Assembly: GCF_963678635.1 (NCBI RefSeq)
Contig: NC_087067.1
Coordinates: 18,367,018-18,421,638 of the forward strand
Origin: Symsagittifera roscoffensis
Taxonomy: Eukaryota > Xenacoelomorpha > Acoela > Convolutidae
Direction: 5' to 3'
DNA length: 54,621 nucleotides
Shown piece by piece: positions 32,801 to 40,846 of the stretch (position 1 is its first letter; the number at the start of each line of letters is the position of its first letter). The notes beneath the pieces were generated by a model that saw only the letters and a program-made list of their open reading frames with translations, was not told the DNA's origin and made no database searches. Position numbers and translations under genes: made by a program.

Positions 32801-34997
32801 ATAACTCATTATGTTCACTTACAGATAACTCAGAGGAAGTCAGTTGTCTCGTGTTTCTGTCGAGCTACTTAGATGTGGTCGATCTGAGAGAAACGATCAT
32901 GAGTGATAACTTCCAGAACTCACATACACTCGCTATAAAAGACAGGTAATTTTCTTACCCTGTTGAGTGCAGTCAAGTAAAGTTTTTTTTTGATTTTGAA
33001 ACACGTTTTTGCCTTGTTTGAGTTACGCAACTTATTCAATGCTCAAGTCTAAGAAAGATTTTGAAATATGCGACGATATTGGCTGCCTGAGTGGTAAGTT
33101 TATGGACAAATGCTGAATTTTTTTCAAAACTGGTGCGCTTTTAGATGCAATTTGTACGTTCTTCAAAAAACTCTCATGTTGGTTAATGCCGCCAAAACTT
33201 CTAACGGATGCCAGAACTCGCAAGCTTCTTCTGTGAGCTTTGGACAGCTGAATGGGGATACAAAGATTAACCTTGTTCTGGCATCCAAGACAACACATTG
33301 TGGACCGAATGTGCCTCCAAATGTGAAGTTTGTCATCGACACTGGACTTAAACGAGAGGTAAAATGTATAAACTCTTACGTTGTCCTGCAAAGTCATTCC
33401 ACATTAATTCATTCCACGAAGGAACTATGACATCCAGTGATTTTTCCCGCGCTGTTCAGTTACCTCAAAGGAAGCTCCTACGGAATTGTTTGAGGCATCT
33501 AGTTTTGGTCGTGTTTAAAAAGAGAACTCAAAGCTTGGAGAAAAAATATGAAAATTAGTTTTTTTTTTGGTTTACTTTGTTGTCTTTGTTTCACTGATAG
33601 AAATTAATTTGCTGTAAAATACTAGGATAGTCGACTAAAATATAACCAAAATTAGTCGATATCGAAAAAGTGACCCTTAAGAATGCTGGCCCAAAAAAAA
33701 GGTGCATAAACAGGTCGGTAGACATTAAGGAGAGGGGTGAGTTGCAATAGCACGTGCCCTATCTCTCGACCTCTCCATTCTTGTTTTCAGAAATGGTACG
33801 ACTGTGAGACGGACTCGGAGTCTCTGTTCCTGAACTGGATCAGCAGGTCCGAATTGAGACAACGAGAGAGTCGCATTGACCGCTCGCCTGTATTGCAATG
33901 TGTGAATGAACCAACGAACTGTGGAAACGAAGAATATGAAGAAAATGGCTCAGCTCATATGCCATTGTTCATTCATTTGTACACTCTAGAGCGGTAAACA
34001 TAAATACACTCTTTTTAACCTCTCAGGCTGCAATTTATTTTTTTATTGGTCAGCCCTCAATTTGGTTCCGCGCGAAAACTTCAAAATTGGCGCTCTAATG
34101 GCAACAGGAGCAGTGAACCGCCCAGGCAAAATATTTTTCGTTTTTGGTTTGAAGTTTCGTTTGAACATGTTCTCTAGTTCTTATGCGATGTCAGGAGAAC
34201 TTATGTTTCAGTATGTCAGAACTCAGAGAGTTCGATGTTCCTCAGATTGAGAAAAGATCACTGGAGCGTCTGTGCCTGCAAGCCAAACTCCTTCGATCTT
34301 CTGATTCTGTCAGCGCCTCTGGAAGTCCAGGTCAACATATGTCAACGCCTGCTTCTAGCTCAAACTCTTTCAACCAGATTCCTCTACCCACGAGCCAGAG
34401 TTACCTAGCGACCAGCATACAAACTCAGTCCACTCCAGTTAAATTGACAATCAATTCTGCTAACTTGGCAGGATTCCTAATGCAATCCGTTACTTGTCCA
34501 CCACAAAAGGCTCTGAAAAATGCTCTGCAAAATTTGTCTGCAATGGACGCCATGGACAAAAAGGAGGAACTGACCGAATTGGGGAAGTATCTAGCAGACC
34601 TTCATATACCAGCTTATTTGGGAAAAATAGCTATTTACAGTGTCATACTCAAATGTCTAGACCCCATTCTGACTATCATTTGCTCAATGATATACGGGAG
34701 TCCATTCAGGGAAAATCTGAATGGATCGAGTGGCAAGTTGTCAATTCAAAGATCGTTCGAATCCGTGCTTCATTTCTCGGCCAGCGTATGTTCCGATCAT
34801 TTGGCGATGTTGAGGGCATTCCAGGCATGGCAGAAATCCAAGACATGTGAAACTGCTATTTCACAAGGTCAATGCAATCAGCCGGGAGGTATACCGTCCA
34901 CGACATATTCTTCGTTCCAGTACATCTCAAACAGCAACCAGTTCTGCTTAGAAAACAATTTGAGTGCAGCCAAAATGGAACTGATCAGTGGTAAAAG
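17672..34997 (+). CDS. YTHDC2: YTHDC2-like DEAH/RHA helicase, probably catalytically degenerate (11 exons)
   Basis: Exons: 17672-17890, 22788-23054, 25362-25487, 25912-26162, 28292-28541, 28930-29201, 30203-30363, 32825-32945, 33145-33358, 33791-33993, 34212-34997. They splice in frame into 956 codons plus two bases. Order of domains: Walker A GPAACGKT (64-71), motif II DDVHER (205-210), ankyrin-like segment (about 426-480), motif IV LVFLSSY (524-530), motif VI position QRESRIDR (651-658), then an HA2/ratchet region rich in LKCLDPILTI and AFQAWQKSK. The ankyrin insertion inside the helicase core is diagnostic of YTHDC2, an RNA helicase of germ-cell mRNA control. Unlike YTHDC2 there is no R3H domain. 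The OB-fold and YTH domains are not in the window. The ATG is preceded in frame by a TGA two codons upstream. Motifs Ia, II, III, V and VI are altered, so ATP hydrolysis is doubtful; open frames and good splice sites argue for a maintained gene. Confidence 0.85.
17891..19170. other. Helicase intron 1, left part; nothing recognised
   Basis: Unique AT-rich sequence with small unsupported frames on both strands. It also serves as the 3' flank of the nested minus-strand EFHD2-like gene. Confidence 0.5.
19171..19269 (-). CDS. EFHD2: EFHD2-like exon 3 (C-terminal coiled coil)
   Basis: 99 nt after acceptor TTTTCAG|, ending in TAG. Encodes 32 residues (VEQEKARKLQEEEES...), matching the charged C-terminal helix of EFHD2. 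Confidence 0.9.
   Translation of the reverse strand: MEQEKARKLQEEEESKTKQEAFKDMRSKFCAA
19171..20622 (-). CDS. EFHD2: EFHD2/swiprosin-like EF-hand protein (3 exons)
   Basis: Exons on the minus strand are 20622-20165, 19689-19536 and 19269-19171, giving 236 residues (vertebrate EFHD2 is about 240). EFHD1/2 proteins are cytosolic Ca2+-regulated actin-binding adaptors. Family signatures visible are GCPQTH and LTFREFLAVFRK in the EF-hand core, NDIDVGEKGVTGAKEFFQAK in exon 2, and a basic/acidic C-terminal coiled coil ending in KDMRSKF. Residues 2-42 and 43-83 are a tandem duplication of the N-terminal module. EF loops at 99-110 and 136-147 lack Asp at position 1, keeping only Glu at 12, so Ca2+ binding is doubtful. 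The gene lies entirely within intron 1 of the helicase gene on the opposite strand. Phases agree at both junctions (2 then 0). Confidence 0.92.
19536..19689 (-). CDS. EFHD2: EFHD2-like exon 2
   Basis: 154 nt between acceptor TGCTTAG| and donor GAG|GTATGC. Encodes the conserved GVTGAKEFFQAK segment that follows the EF-hands in this family. Confidence 0.9.
19690..20164 (-). other. EFHD2-like intron 1
   Basis: AT-rich intron with no recognised content. GTATAA donor and CTTAG acceptor. Confidence 0.7.
20165..20622 (-). CDS. EFHD2: EFHD2-like exon 1
   Basis: 458 nt. Starts at ATG in context gaagATGTCAG. Donor TTCAG|GTATAA leaves two bases, completed to AGG (Arg) by exon 2. Encodes the duplicated N-terminal module and both EF-hands. 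Confidence 0.92.
20497..20619 (-). repeat. Coding tandem duplication, copy 1 of 2 (123 bp)
   Basis: This segment and 20374-20496 encode two 41-residue copies of the EFHD2 N-terminal module. Both share the core LEKRNKINEGEVSPTMN. Confidence 0.85.
20623..20816 (-). promoter_or_regulatory. Presumed EFHD2-like promoter/5' UTR
   Basis: About 190 bp between the EFHD2 start codon and a transposon-like inverted-repeat element. Position is the only evidence; no TATA box or named site is convincing. Confidence 0.3.
20817..21332. mobile_element. MITE-like element with about 46-bp inverted termini
   Basis: The left end (20817-20862, gtgatagaggtgtcccgata...) and the right end (21286-21332) are imperfect inverted copies. 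Both outer edges read gtgatagaggtgtc inward. No transposase frame is present, so it would be non-autonomous. A related hairpin lies inside. Confidence 0.65.
21040..21107. repeat. Long near-perfect hairpin
   Basis: Left arm 21040-21071 and right arm 21080-21107 pair with two small bulges around an 8-nt loop. The arms contain the ctctatcac...ttgtacc motif of the surrounding element's ends. Confidence 0.85.
21333..22787. other. Helicase intron 1, right part
   Basis: Right of the mobile element. No exon or RNA gene recognised. A TA dinucleotide run sits at about 22175-22194. Confidence 0.5.
22175..22194. repeat. (TA)n microsatellite
   Basis: About ten TA repeats within helicase intron 1. Confidence 0.9.
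22788..23054 (+). CDS. YTHDC2: Helicase exon 2 (motif Ia region)
   Basis: 89 codons, phases 0 and 0 (acceptor TTTCAG|GTT, donor CAG|GTTAGA). Begins VPQILLEDY after the P-loop. Motif Ia is SQSRG where RHA helicases have TQPRR. An insertion of about 45 residues starting TSSSSSSCHSP precedes the conserved TVGYQ. Confidence 0.85.
23930..24310 (+). repeat. Dispersed intronic repeat, copy A
   Basis: Shares ordered blocks with copies at 26690, 31490 and 32040: gaagctctgcttcgcctctg, gtaggcaaactccgctacc, gtgatcgacttctagtttcg, gtcaatcattaattgttctt. No coding capacity seen; family unknown to me. Confidence 0.6.
24471..24533 (+). repeat. tRNA-like segment (possible SINE head)
   Basis: Contains a perfect B box GGGTTCGAATC, a weak A-box-like stretch (tctggaggcagcg) and a loop resembling GACTGTAAAGGTC, but the acceptor strands do not pair. 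More likely a tRNA-derived SINE head than a gene. Confidence 0.4.
25362..25487 (+). CDS. YTHDC2: Helicase exon 3 (motif Ib region)
   Basis: 42 codons, phases 0 and 0 (CTCTAG| and GTA|GTTAGT). Encodes LTYCTTDVLLRTL and ends THVIV just before motif II, the usual order in YTHDC2. Confidence 0.88.
25912..26162 (+). CDS. YTHDC2: Helicase exon 4 (motifs II and III)
   Basis: 251 nt. Begins DDVHERK, where DEVHER is expected: the catalytic Glu is Asp. Continues KHPNLKLILLTSSCC, where the SAT/SAA motif III is expected. Donor chosen at TTCAA|GTCAGA because it alone gives phase 2 matching exon 5; the later GGCAG|GTTAAA donor would shift frame to a stop. Confidence 0.85.
26690..27090 (+). repeat. Dispersed intronic repeat, copy B
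   Basis: Matches copy A over gaacgacttctagtttcgga, aacttttacctcttgatcca and attaaattgttcttgaaatt. Confidence 0.6.
27859..27920 (+). repeat. tRNA-like segment with A box and UAA loop
   Basis: Reads GCGTAGCTGAGTGGATAGTGC (A box), then a GAGA/TCTC stem enclosing CTTAAAA. The T arm (GTTGCAGTAGGTC) is degenerate and the acceptor is unpaired. Pseudogene or SINE head. Confidence 0.4.
28292..28541 (+). CDS. YTHDC2: Helicase exon 5
   Basis: 250 nt, entered in phase 2 (completes Lys) and left in phase 0 at ATA|GTAAGA. FGYDSDEMKRHRS aligns with the GYTNKEM segment of YTHDC2. The remainder is charged and poorly conserved. Confidence 0.75.
28930..29201 (+). CDS. YTHDC2: Helicase exon 6 (ankyrin insertion)
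   Basis: 272 nt after TTCCTAG|. SGLTFCEIAASRGLVHTVKN is a recognisable ankyrin helix-turn-helix repeat; the second repeat continues into exon 7. Donor CTCG|GTTAGT, phase 2. Confidence 0.82.
29202..30202. other. Helicase intron 6
   Basis: Contains the plus-oriented copy of an inverted repeat pair (29455-29740) with a G11-like run. No exon or RNA gene seen. Confidence 0.5.
29455..29740 (+). repeat. Inverted intronic repeat, left copy
   Basis: Starts cggaacaggggccgatctag and runs through aaaggcgtttttaggcac to gttttttggcgc. The reverse complement of 32490-32775 aligns along its whole length, at roughly two-thirds identity by eye. Confidence 0.7.
30203..30363 (+). CDS. YTHDC2: Helicase exon 7 (GC donor)
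   Basis: 161 nt after TTTTTAG|. Encodes LLRNYFEAHEEKRVNLDLV, aligned with the YTHDC2 segment before motif IV. The only frame-preserving donor is AAAAG|GCAAGC (phase 1), a GC-AG intron; the next GT donor leads to a stop in exon 8. Confidence 0.8.
31490..31880 (+). repeat. Dispersed intronic repeat, copy C
   Basis: Best match to copy A: gtgatcgacttctcatttcg, aaagtggattttaattgaga, ttaccaattgatccagtttt and gtcaatcacaaattgctctg. Confidence 0.6.
32040..32290 (+). repeat. Dispersed intronic repeat, copy D (truncated)
   Basis: Shares gctcaaatttgatttttcgc, gtaaactccactgtctaaca and gtcaatcaaaaattgttttg with the other copies. The middle is deleted. Confidence 0.55.
32490..32775 (-). repeat. Inverted intronic repeat, right copy
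   Basis: Reverse-oriented partner of 29455-29740. Read on the minus strand it begins caggaacggatctacgatta and keeps aaggcgtttttaggaac and gcgttttttggcac. Confidence 0.7.
32825..32945 (+). CDS. YTHDC2: Helicase exon 8 (motif IV)
   Basis: 121 nt after TTACAG|, entered phase 1 and left phase 2 (GACAG|GTAATT). SCLVFLSSYLDVVDLRETI corresponds to VLIFLPGYDEIVGLR of YTHDC2. Confidence 0.85.
33145..33358 (+). CDS. YTHDC2: Helicase exon 9 (motif V region)
   Basis: 214 nt after CTTTTAG|. KINLVLASKTTHCGPNVPPN replaces the STNIAETSIT type of motif V, but FVIDTGLKRE after it fits FVIDSGKVKE. Donor GAG|GTAAAA. Confidence 0.83.
33791..33993 (+). CDS. YTHDC2: Helicase exon 10 (motif VI region)
   Basis: 203 nt after TTTTCAG|. 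NWISRSELRQRESRIDRS aligns residue by residue with the motif VI region WISKASAIQRKGRAGR. Gln and the arginines are kept, both glycines lost (Ser, Asp). An insertion rich in Asn/Glu follows. Confidence 0.83.
34212..34997 (+). CDS. YTHDC2: Helicase exon 11 (HA2/ratchet domain)
   Basis: 786 nt after TTTCAG|. Encodes LERLCLQAKLL, a Ser/Thr/Gln-rich insertion of about 60 residues, then KKEELTELGKYLADLHIP, LKCLDPILTIICSMIYGSPF and DHLAMLRAFQAWQKSK. This is the most conserved part of the protein. Ends GGTAAAAG|GTAAGG in phase 2. Confidence 0.9.
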
Positions 34998-35191
34998 GTA
35001 AGGTTTTTGGCTCTAGTTAACTCATCGAGGCCTTTAATTTGCCATTTCAGTTGTGCCGTGTTCGTATCAATGATTTAGAAGCCATGCAGCATTCAATTTG
35101 TAGACAGTCCTAAATTTTGTTGTTTAAGGGTACATGCTAAGTTTTTTTTCTAAAGAAGCACTAACCTTAACTTTTATTACTTTCTATGCAG

Positions 35192-35297
35192 ACCTGGAGT
35201 TTTAGCGCACCTGTCTGAAATTACGGAACAAATTCGCATGTCTTATGGTATTTTCGTCACGTTTCAGGAAGTTTTTCTGAAGTTAGTTCAAATATAA
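35192..35297 (+). CDS. Candidate terminal exon 12 (uncertain)
   Basis: After acceptor CTATGCAG| the sequence is open in the phase of exon 11. It would add RPGVLAHLSEITEQ... (34 codons after the split Arg) and stop at TAA. The spacing of R-x-x-hydrophobic-L-x-x-L resembles the RTQLLGQL segment that follows in YTHDC2. The stretch is also homologous to every Val-array spacer, so it may be chance. AATAAA occurs near 35654. Confidence 0.3.
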
Positions 35298-35416
35298 CTT
35301 CCAATGAACAAAATGTTTTTGCATTCCTTACTTATCATTTTCATGAAACTATCTTTCAGTTAGTTTAAAAATAATTTGCAATGAACAAAAATTTTAAAGA
35401 AAGAAATTGGACTTTT

Positions 35417-35490
35417 TGATGCTGTCCAGGGTCGATCTGATGACATTCTGCGTGCAATGGCAGACGTGATCACTACTACACCACATCACC
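35417..35490 (-). pseudogene. tRNA-Val pseudogene (first array unit)
   Basis: 74 nt. Anticodon arm and T arm both decayed (ctgcgtgcaatggcag, gtcgatctgatg on plus). Confidence 0.75.
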
Positions 35491-35705
35491 TAGGATTATA
35501 ACTTTATCTTCTTTTTCTTTCTATGCAGACGTGGAATTTTCGTCATCAGTGCGTTTGATTTGTCGAAAGTTACGGAAAAATTTCGCAAATCTTATTGTGT
35601 TTTCGTCACGTTTCGGAAATTTTTCTGAAGTTATTTAAATATAACTTCGAATGAATAAAAAGATTTTGCTTTCCTTATTTGTTACTTTCATGAAAATTGT
35701 CGTTC

Positions 35706-35777
35706 TGATGCTATCCAGGATCGAACTGAAGACCTTCTGCGTGTTAGGCAGACGTGATAAAGCTACACCACTGCACC
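35706..35777 (-). tRNA. tRNA-Val(AAC)
   Basis: 72 nt, D loop one base shorter. Loop CTAACAC. One acceptor mismatch (6-67) plus a G-U pair. Confidence 0.6.
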
Positions 35778-35992
35778 TGAGTTTGCTCAAGTAGCTTCTT
35801 TTTCTTGTTTTGCACACCTGGAATTTTTGTCATCAGTGCATTTGTCGAAAACTACGAAAAGACTTCGCATGTCTTAATGTATTTTCGTCACGTGTCAGGC
35901 GATTTTTCTGGAGTTAGTTGAAATATAATTTCCAGTGAACAAAAACTTTGTACAATCTTTTTTTAAAATCATTTTCATGATAATTGTCTTTC

Positions 35993-36065
35993 TGATGCTG
36001 TCCAGGATCGAACTGGAGACCTTCTGCGTGTGAGGCAGACGTGATAACCGCTACATCACAACACC
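35993..36065 (-). tRNA. tRNA-Val(CAC)
   Basis: Type copy of the CAC class: acceptor GGTGTTG/CAGCATC pairs with G-U wobbles, loop CTCACAC, T arm perfect. D-stem pair 10-25 is lost (TGATGTAGCGG). Confidence 0.8.
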
Positions 36066-36444
36066 TGAGGTTACTCAAGTAGCTTCTTTTTGTTGTTTTG
36101 CAGACCTGGAGTTTTTGCCATCAGCGCACCTGTTGAAAGTTAAGGAACAAATCGCATCATGTTTTATTGTAATTTCGTCACATTTCAATAATTTTTTTCT
36201 GAAAATAGTTTAAATATACACTTTATCACCTGCGAGATTTCAAAGTTATCTTTTTTTTTCTTATTATGCAGACCTGGTATTTTTGCCATCAGCGCACCTG
36301 TCGAAAGTTACGAAACAAATTCGCATGTCTTATTGTATTTTCCTCAGGTGTCAGGCAATTTTCTGGAGTTAGTTGAAATATAATTTCCAACGAACGAAAT
36401 CTTTGTACAGTCCTTATTCATCATTTTTATGATAATTGACTTGA

Positions 36445-36517
36445 TGAAGCTATCATGGATCGAACTGGAGACTTTCTGCGTGTGAGGCAGACGTGATAAC
36501 CGCTTCACCACAGCACC
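36445..36517 (-). pseudogene. tRNA-Val(CAC) pseudogene, broken T stem
   Basis: Two T-stem pairs lost (tatcatggatcgaactgg on plus) and a 3-70 mismatch. Confidence 0.75.
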
Positions 36518-36851
36518 TGAGCTTTCTTAAGTAGCTTCTTTTTCTTGTTTTGCAGACCTGGAGTTTTTGTCATCCATGCATTTGTCGAAAATTACGGAAA
36601 AATTTCCCATGTCTTTTTGTGTTTTGGTCTTGTGTCAGGTAATTTTTCTGGAGTAGCTTCTTTTTCTTGATTTGCAGGCCTAGAATTTTTGTCATCAGTG
36701 CATTTGTCGTAATTTACGGAAAAATTCCCCATGTCTTATTGTATTTTCGTCAAGTTTCAGGCATTTTTTCTGGAGATAGTTGGAATATAATTTTCAACGA
36801 ACAAAATCTTTGTACAGTCCTTATTCATCATTATTATGATAATTGACTTAA

Positions 36852-36924
36852 TGATGCTGTCCAGTACCGATTTGGAGACCTTCTTCCTGTGAGGCAGACG
36901 CGCTAATCGCTACACCACAGCACC
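36852..36924 (-). pseudogene. tRNA-Val pseudogene, broken T loop
   Basis: T loop destroyed (agtaccgattt on plus); anticodon stem altered (cttcctgtg). Confidence 0.75.
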
Positions 36925-37135
36925 TGAGCTTTTTCAAATAGCTTCTTTTTCTTGTTTTGCAGACCTGGAATTTTTGTCATCAGTGCATATGTCAAAAGTT
37001 ACGTAAAAATTCGCATGACTTATTGCAATTTCATCACGTGTCCGGCAATTTTTCTGGAGTTAGTTTTACCGTTTTTTCCAATGAAAAAAATCTTTGTGCA
37101 ATCCATATTTATCAATTCTATGAAACTGGACTTTC

Positions 37136-37208
37136 TGATGCTGTCCAGGATCGAACTGGAGACCTTCTGCGTGTAAGGCAGACTTGATAACCGCTACACC
37201 ACAGCATC
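37136..37208 (-). tRNA. tRNA-Val(UAC)
   Basis: Acceptor GATGCTG/CAGCATC is seven Watson-Crick pairs. Loop CTTACAC. One D-stem change (cttgataacc on plus). Confidence 0.85.
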
Positions 37209-37428
37209 TGAGCTTACTCAGGTAGCTTCTTTTTCTTGTTTTCTATGCAGACGTGGAATTTTTGTCATCAGTGCATTTAATTTGTCGAAAGTTACCGAAA
37301 AATTTCGCAAATCTTATTGTGTTTTCGTCACGTTCCGGTAAATTTTTCTGAAGTTATTTAAATATGACTTCGAATGAATAAAAAGATTTTGTTTTCCTTA
37401 CTTGTTACTTTCATGAAAATTGTCGTTC

Positions 37429-37500
37429 TGATGCTATCCAGGATCGAACTGAAGACCTTCTGCGTGTTAGGCAGACGTGATAAAGCTACACCACAGCACC
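37429..37500 (-). tRNA. tRNA-Val(AAC)
   Basis: 72 nt. Loop CTAACAC (inosine candidate), acceptor GGTGCTG/TAGCATC fully paired with wobbles. Best AAC copy in the window. Confidence 0.78.
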
Positions 37501-37715
37501 TGAGTTTGCTCAAGTAGCTTCTTTTTCTTGTTTTTCACACCTGGAATTTTTGTCATCAGTGCATTTGTCGAAAACTACGAAAAGACTTCGCATGTCTTAA
37601 TGTATTTTCGTCACGTCTCAGGCAATTTTTCTGGAGTTATTTGAAATATAATTTCCAGCGAACAAAAACTTTGTTCAATCTTTTTTTTTTATCATTTTCA
37701 TGATAATTGTCTTTC

Positions 37716-37788
37716 TGATGCTGTCCAGGATTGAACTGGAGACCTTCTGCGTGTGAGGCAGACGTGATAACCGCTACATCACAACACC
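37716..37788 (-). tRNA. tRNA-Val(CAC), T-loop variant
   Basis: As 35993 but T loop TTCAATC (G57 to A). Confidence 0.65.
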
Positions 37789-38000
37789 TGAGGTTTCTCA
37801 AGTAGCTTCTTTTTCTTGTTTTTCACACCTGGAATTTTGTCATCAGTGCATTTGTCGAAAACTACGAAAAGACTTCGCATGTCTTAATGTATTTTCGTCA
37901 CGTCTCAGGCAATTTTTCTGGAGTTATTTGAAATATAATTTCAAGCGAACAAAAACTTTGTTCAATCTTTTTTTTATCATTTTCATGATAATTGTCTTTC

Positions 38001-38073
38001 TGATGCTGTCCAGGATCGAACTGGAGACCTTCTGCGTGTGAGGCAGACGTGATAACCGCTACATCACAACACC
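38001..38073 (-). tRNA. tRNA-Val(CAC)
   Basis: Matches 35993 by eye. Confidence 0.8.
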
Positions 38074-38448
38074 TGAGGTTTCTCAAGGAGCTTCTTTTTG
38101 TTGTTTTGCAGACCTGGAGTTTTTGCCATTAGCGCACCTGTCGAAAGTTACGGAACAAATCGCATGTTTTATTATAATTTCGCCACGTTTCAATAATTTT
38201 TTTCTGAAAATAGTTTAAATATACACCTTATCACCTGCGAGATTTCAAAGTTATCTTTTTTTTCTTATTATGCAGACCTGGTATTTTTGCCGTCAGCGCA
38301 CCTGTCGAAAGTTACGAAACAAATTCGCATGTCTTATTGTGTTTTCCTCAGGTGTCAGGCAATTTTCTGGAGTTAGTTGAAATATAATTTCCAACAAACG
38401 AAATCTTTGTACAGTCCTTATTCATCATTTTTATGATAATTGATTAGA

Positions 38449-38521
38449 TGAAGCTATCATGGATCGAACTGGAGACTTTCTGCGTGTGAGGCAGACGTGA
38501 TAACCGCTTCACTACAGCACC
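38449..38521 (-). pseudogene. tRNA-Val(CAC) pseudogene, broken T stem
   Basis: Same class as 36445. Confidence 0.75.
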
Positions 38522-38855
38522 TGAGCTTTTTTAAGTAGCTTCTTTTTCTTGTTTTGCAGACCTGGAATTTTTGTCATCCATGCAATTGTCGAAAATTACG
38601 GAAAAATTTCCCATGTCTTTTTGTATTTTCGTCACGTGTCAGGTAATTTTTCTGGAGTAGCTTCTTTTTCTTGATTTGCAGGCCTAGAATTTTTGTCATC
38701 AGTGCATTTGTCGTAAATTGCGGAAAAATTTCCCATGTCTTATTGTATTTTCGTCACGTTCAAAGCATTTTTTCTGGAGTTAGTTGGAATATAATTTTCA
38801 ACGAACAAAATCTTTGTACAGTCCTTATTCATCAATTTTATGATAATTGACTCAA

Positions 38856-38928
38856 TGATGCTGTCCAGTACCGATTTGAAGACCTTCTGCGTGTCAGGCA
38901 GACGCGCTAACCGCTACACCACAGCACC
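38856..38928 (-). pseudogene. tRNA-Val pseudogene, GAC anticodon
   Basis: Loop CTGACAC. T loop destroyed as in 36852. Confidence 0.75.
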
Positions 38929-39138
38929 TGAGCTTTTTCAAGTAGCTTCTTTTTCTTGTTTTGCAGACCTGGAATTTTTGTCATCAGTTCATATGTCAAA
39001 AGTTACGTAAAAATTTCGCATGACTTATTGTAATTTCATCACGTGTCAGGCAATTGTCTGGAGTTAGTTTTACCATATTTTCCAATGAGAAAATCTTTGT
39101 GCAATCCATATTTATCAATTCTATGAAACTGGACTTTC

Positions 39139-39208
39139 TGATGCTGTCCAGGATCGAACTGGAGACCTGCGTGTTAGGCAGACGTGATAACCGCTACACC
39201 ACTGCATC
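39139..39208 (-). tRNA. tRNA-Val(AAC), 3-nt deletion
   Basis: 70 nt: ttc missing beside the anticodon stem (gagacctgcgtg on plus), and a 6-67 mismatch. Probably inactive. Confidence 0.45.
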
Positions 39209-39423
39209 TGAGATTACTCAAGTAGCTTCTTTTTCTTGTTTTGCAGACCTGGAATTTTTGTCATCACTGCATTTGTCGAAAACTACGAAAAGACTTCGCA
39301 TGTCTTAATGTATTTTCGTCACGTCTCAGGCAATTTTTCTGGAGTTATTTGAAATATAATTTCCAGCGAACAAAAACTTTGTTCAATCTTTTTTTTTTAT
39401 CATTTTCATGATAATTGTCTTTC

Positions 39424-39496
39424 TGATGCTGTCCAGGATTGAACTGGAGACCTTCTGCGTGTGAGGCAGACGTGATAACCGCTACATCACAACACC
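39424..39496 (-). tRNA. tRNA-Val(CAC), T-loop variant
   Basis: 1708-bp copy of 37716. Confidence 0.65.
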
Positions 39497-39708
39497 TGAG
39501 GTTTCTCAAGTAGCTTCTTTTTCTTGTTTTTCACACCTGGAATTTTGTCATCAGTGCATTTGTCGAAAACTACGAAAAGACTTCGCATGTCTTAATGTAT
39601 TTTCGTCACGTCTCAGGCAATTTTTCTGGAGTTATTTGAAATATAATTTCCAGCGAACAAAAACTTTGTTCAATCTTTTTTTTATCATTTTCATGATAAT
39701 TGTCTTTC

Positions 39709-39781
39709 TGATGCTGTCCAGGATCGAACTGGAGACCTTCTGCGTGTGAGGCAGACGTGATAACCGCTACATCACAACACC
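39709..39781 (-). tRNA. tRNA-Val(CAC)
   Basis: 1708-bp copy of 38001. Confidence 0.8.
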
Positions 39782-40156
39782 TGAGGTTTCTCAAGGAGCT
39801 TCTTTTTGTTGTTTTGCAGACCTGGAGTTTTTGCCATTAGCGCACCTGTCGAAAGTTACGGAACAAATCGCATGTTTTATTATAATTTCGCCACGTTTCA
39901 ATAATTTTTTTCTGAAAATAGTTTAAATATACACTTTATCACCTGCGAGATTTCAAAGTTATCTTTTTTTTCTTATTATGCAGACCTGGTATTTTTGCCG
40001 TCAGCGCACCTGTCGAAAGTTACGAAACAAATTCGCATGTCTTATTGTGTTTTCCTCAGGTGTCAGGCAATTTTCTGGAGTTAGTTGAAATATAATTTCC
40101 AACAAACGAAATCTTTGTACAGTCCTTATTCATCATTCTTATGATAATTGATTAGA

Positions 40157-40229
40157 TGAAGCTATCATGGATCGAACTGGAGACTTTCTGCGTGTGAGGC
40201 AGACGTGATAACCGCTTCACTACAGCACC
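40157..40229 (-). pseudogene. tRNA-Val(CAC) pseudogene, broken T stem
   Basis: 1708-bp copy of 38449. Confidence 0.75.
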
Positions 40230-40563
40230 TGAGCTTTTTTAAGTAGCTTCTTTTTCTTGTTTTGCAGACCTGGAATTTTTGTCATCCATGCAATTGTCGA
40301 AAATTACGGAAAAATTTCCCATGTCTTTTTGTATTTTCGTCACGTGTCAGGTAATTTTTCTGGAGTAGCTTCTTTTTCTTGATTTGCAGGCCTAGAATTT
40401 TTGTCATCAGTGCATTTGTCGTAAATTACGGAAAAATTTCCCATGTCTTATTGTATTTTCGTCACGTTCAAAGCATTTTTTCTGGAGTTAGTTGGAATAT
40501 AATTTTCAACGAACAAAATCTTTGTACAGTCCTTATTCATCAATTTTATGATAATTGACTCAA

Positions 40564-40636
40564 TGATGCTGTCCAGTACCGATTTGAAGACCTTCTGCGT
40601 GTCAGGCAGACGCGCTAACCGCTACACCACAGCACC
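40564..40636 (-). pseudogene. tRNA-Val pseudogene, GAC anticodon
   Basis: 1708-bp copy of 38856. Confidence 0.75.
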
Positions 40637-40846
40637 TGAGCTTTTTCAAGTAGCTTCTTTTTCTTGTTTTGCAGACCTGGAATTTTTGTCATCAGTTCAT
40701 ATGTCAAAAGTTACGTAAAAATTTCGCATGACTTATTGTAATTTCATCACGTGTCAGGCAATTGTCTGGAGTTAGTTTTACCATATTTTCCAATGAGAAA
40801 ATCTTTGTGCAATCCATATTTATCAATTCTATGAAACTGGACTTTC

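Larger units (their letters stand above)
30364..32824. other. Helicase intron 7
   Basis: 2.5 kb of decayed repeats: a short fragment of the intronic repeat near 30545-30760, copies C and D, a C14 run near 32381, and the right copy of the inverted pair. No exon recognised. Confidence 0.5.
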
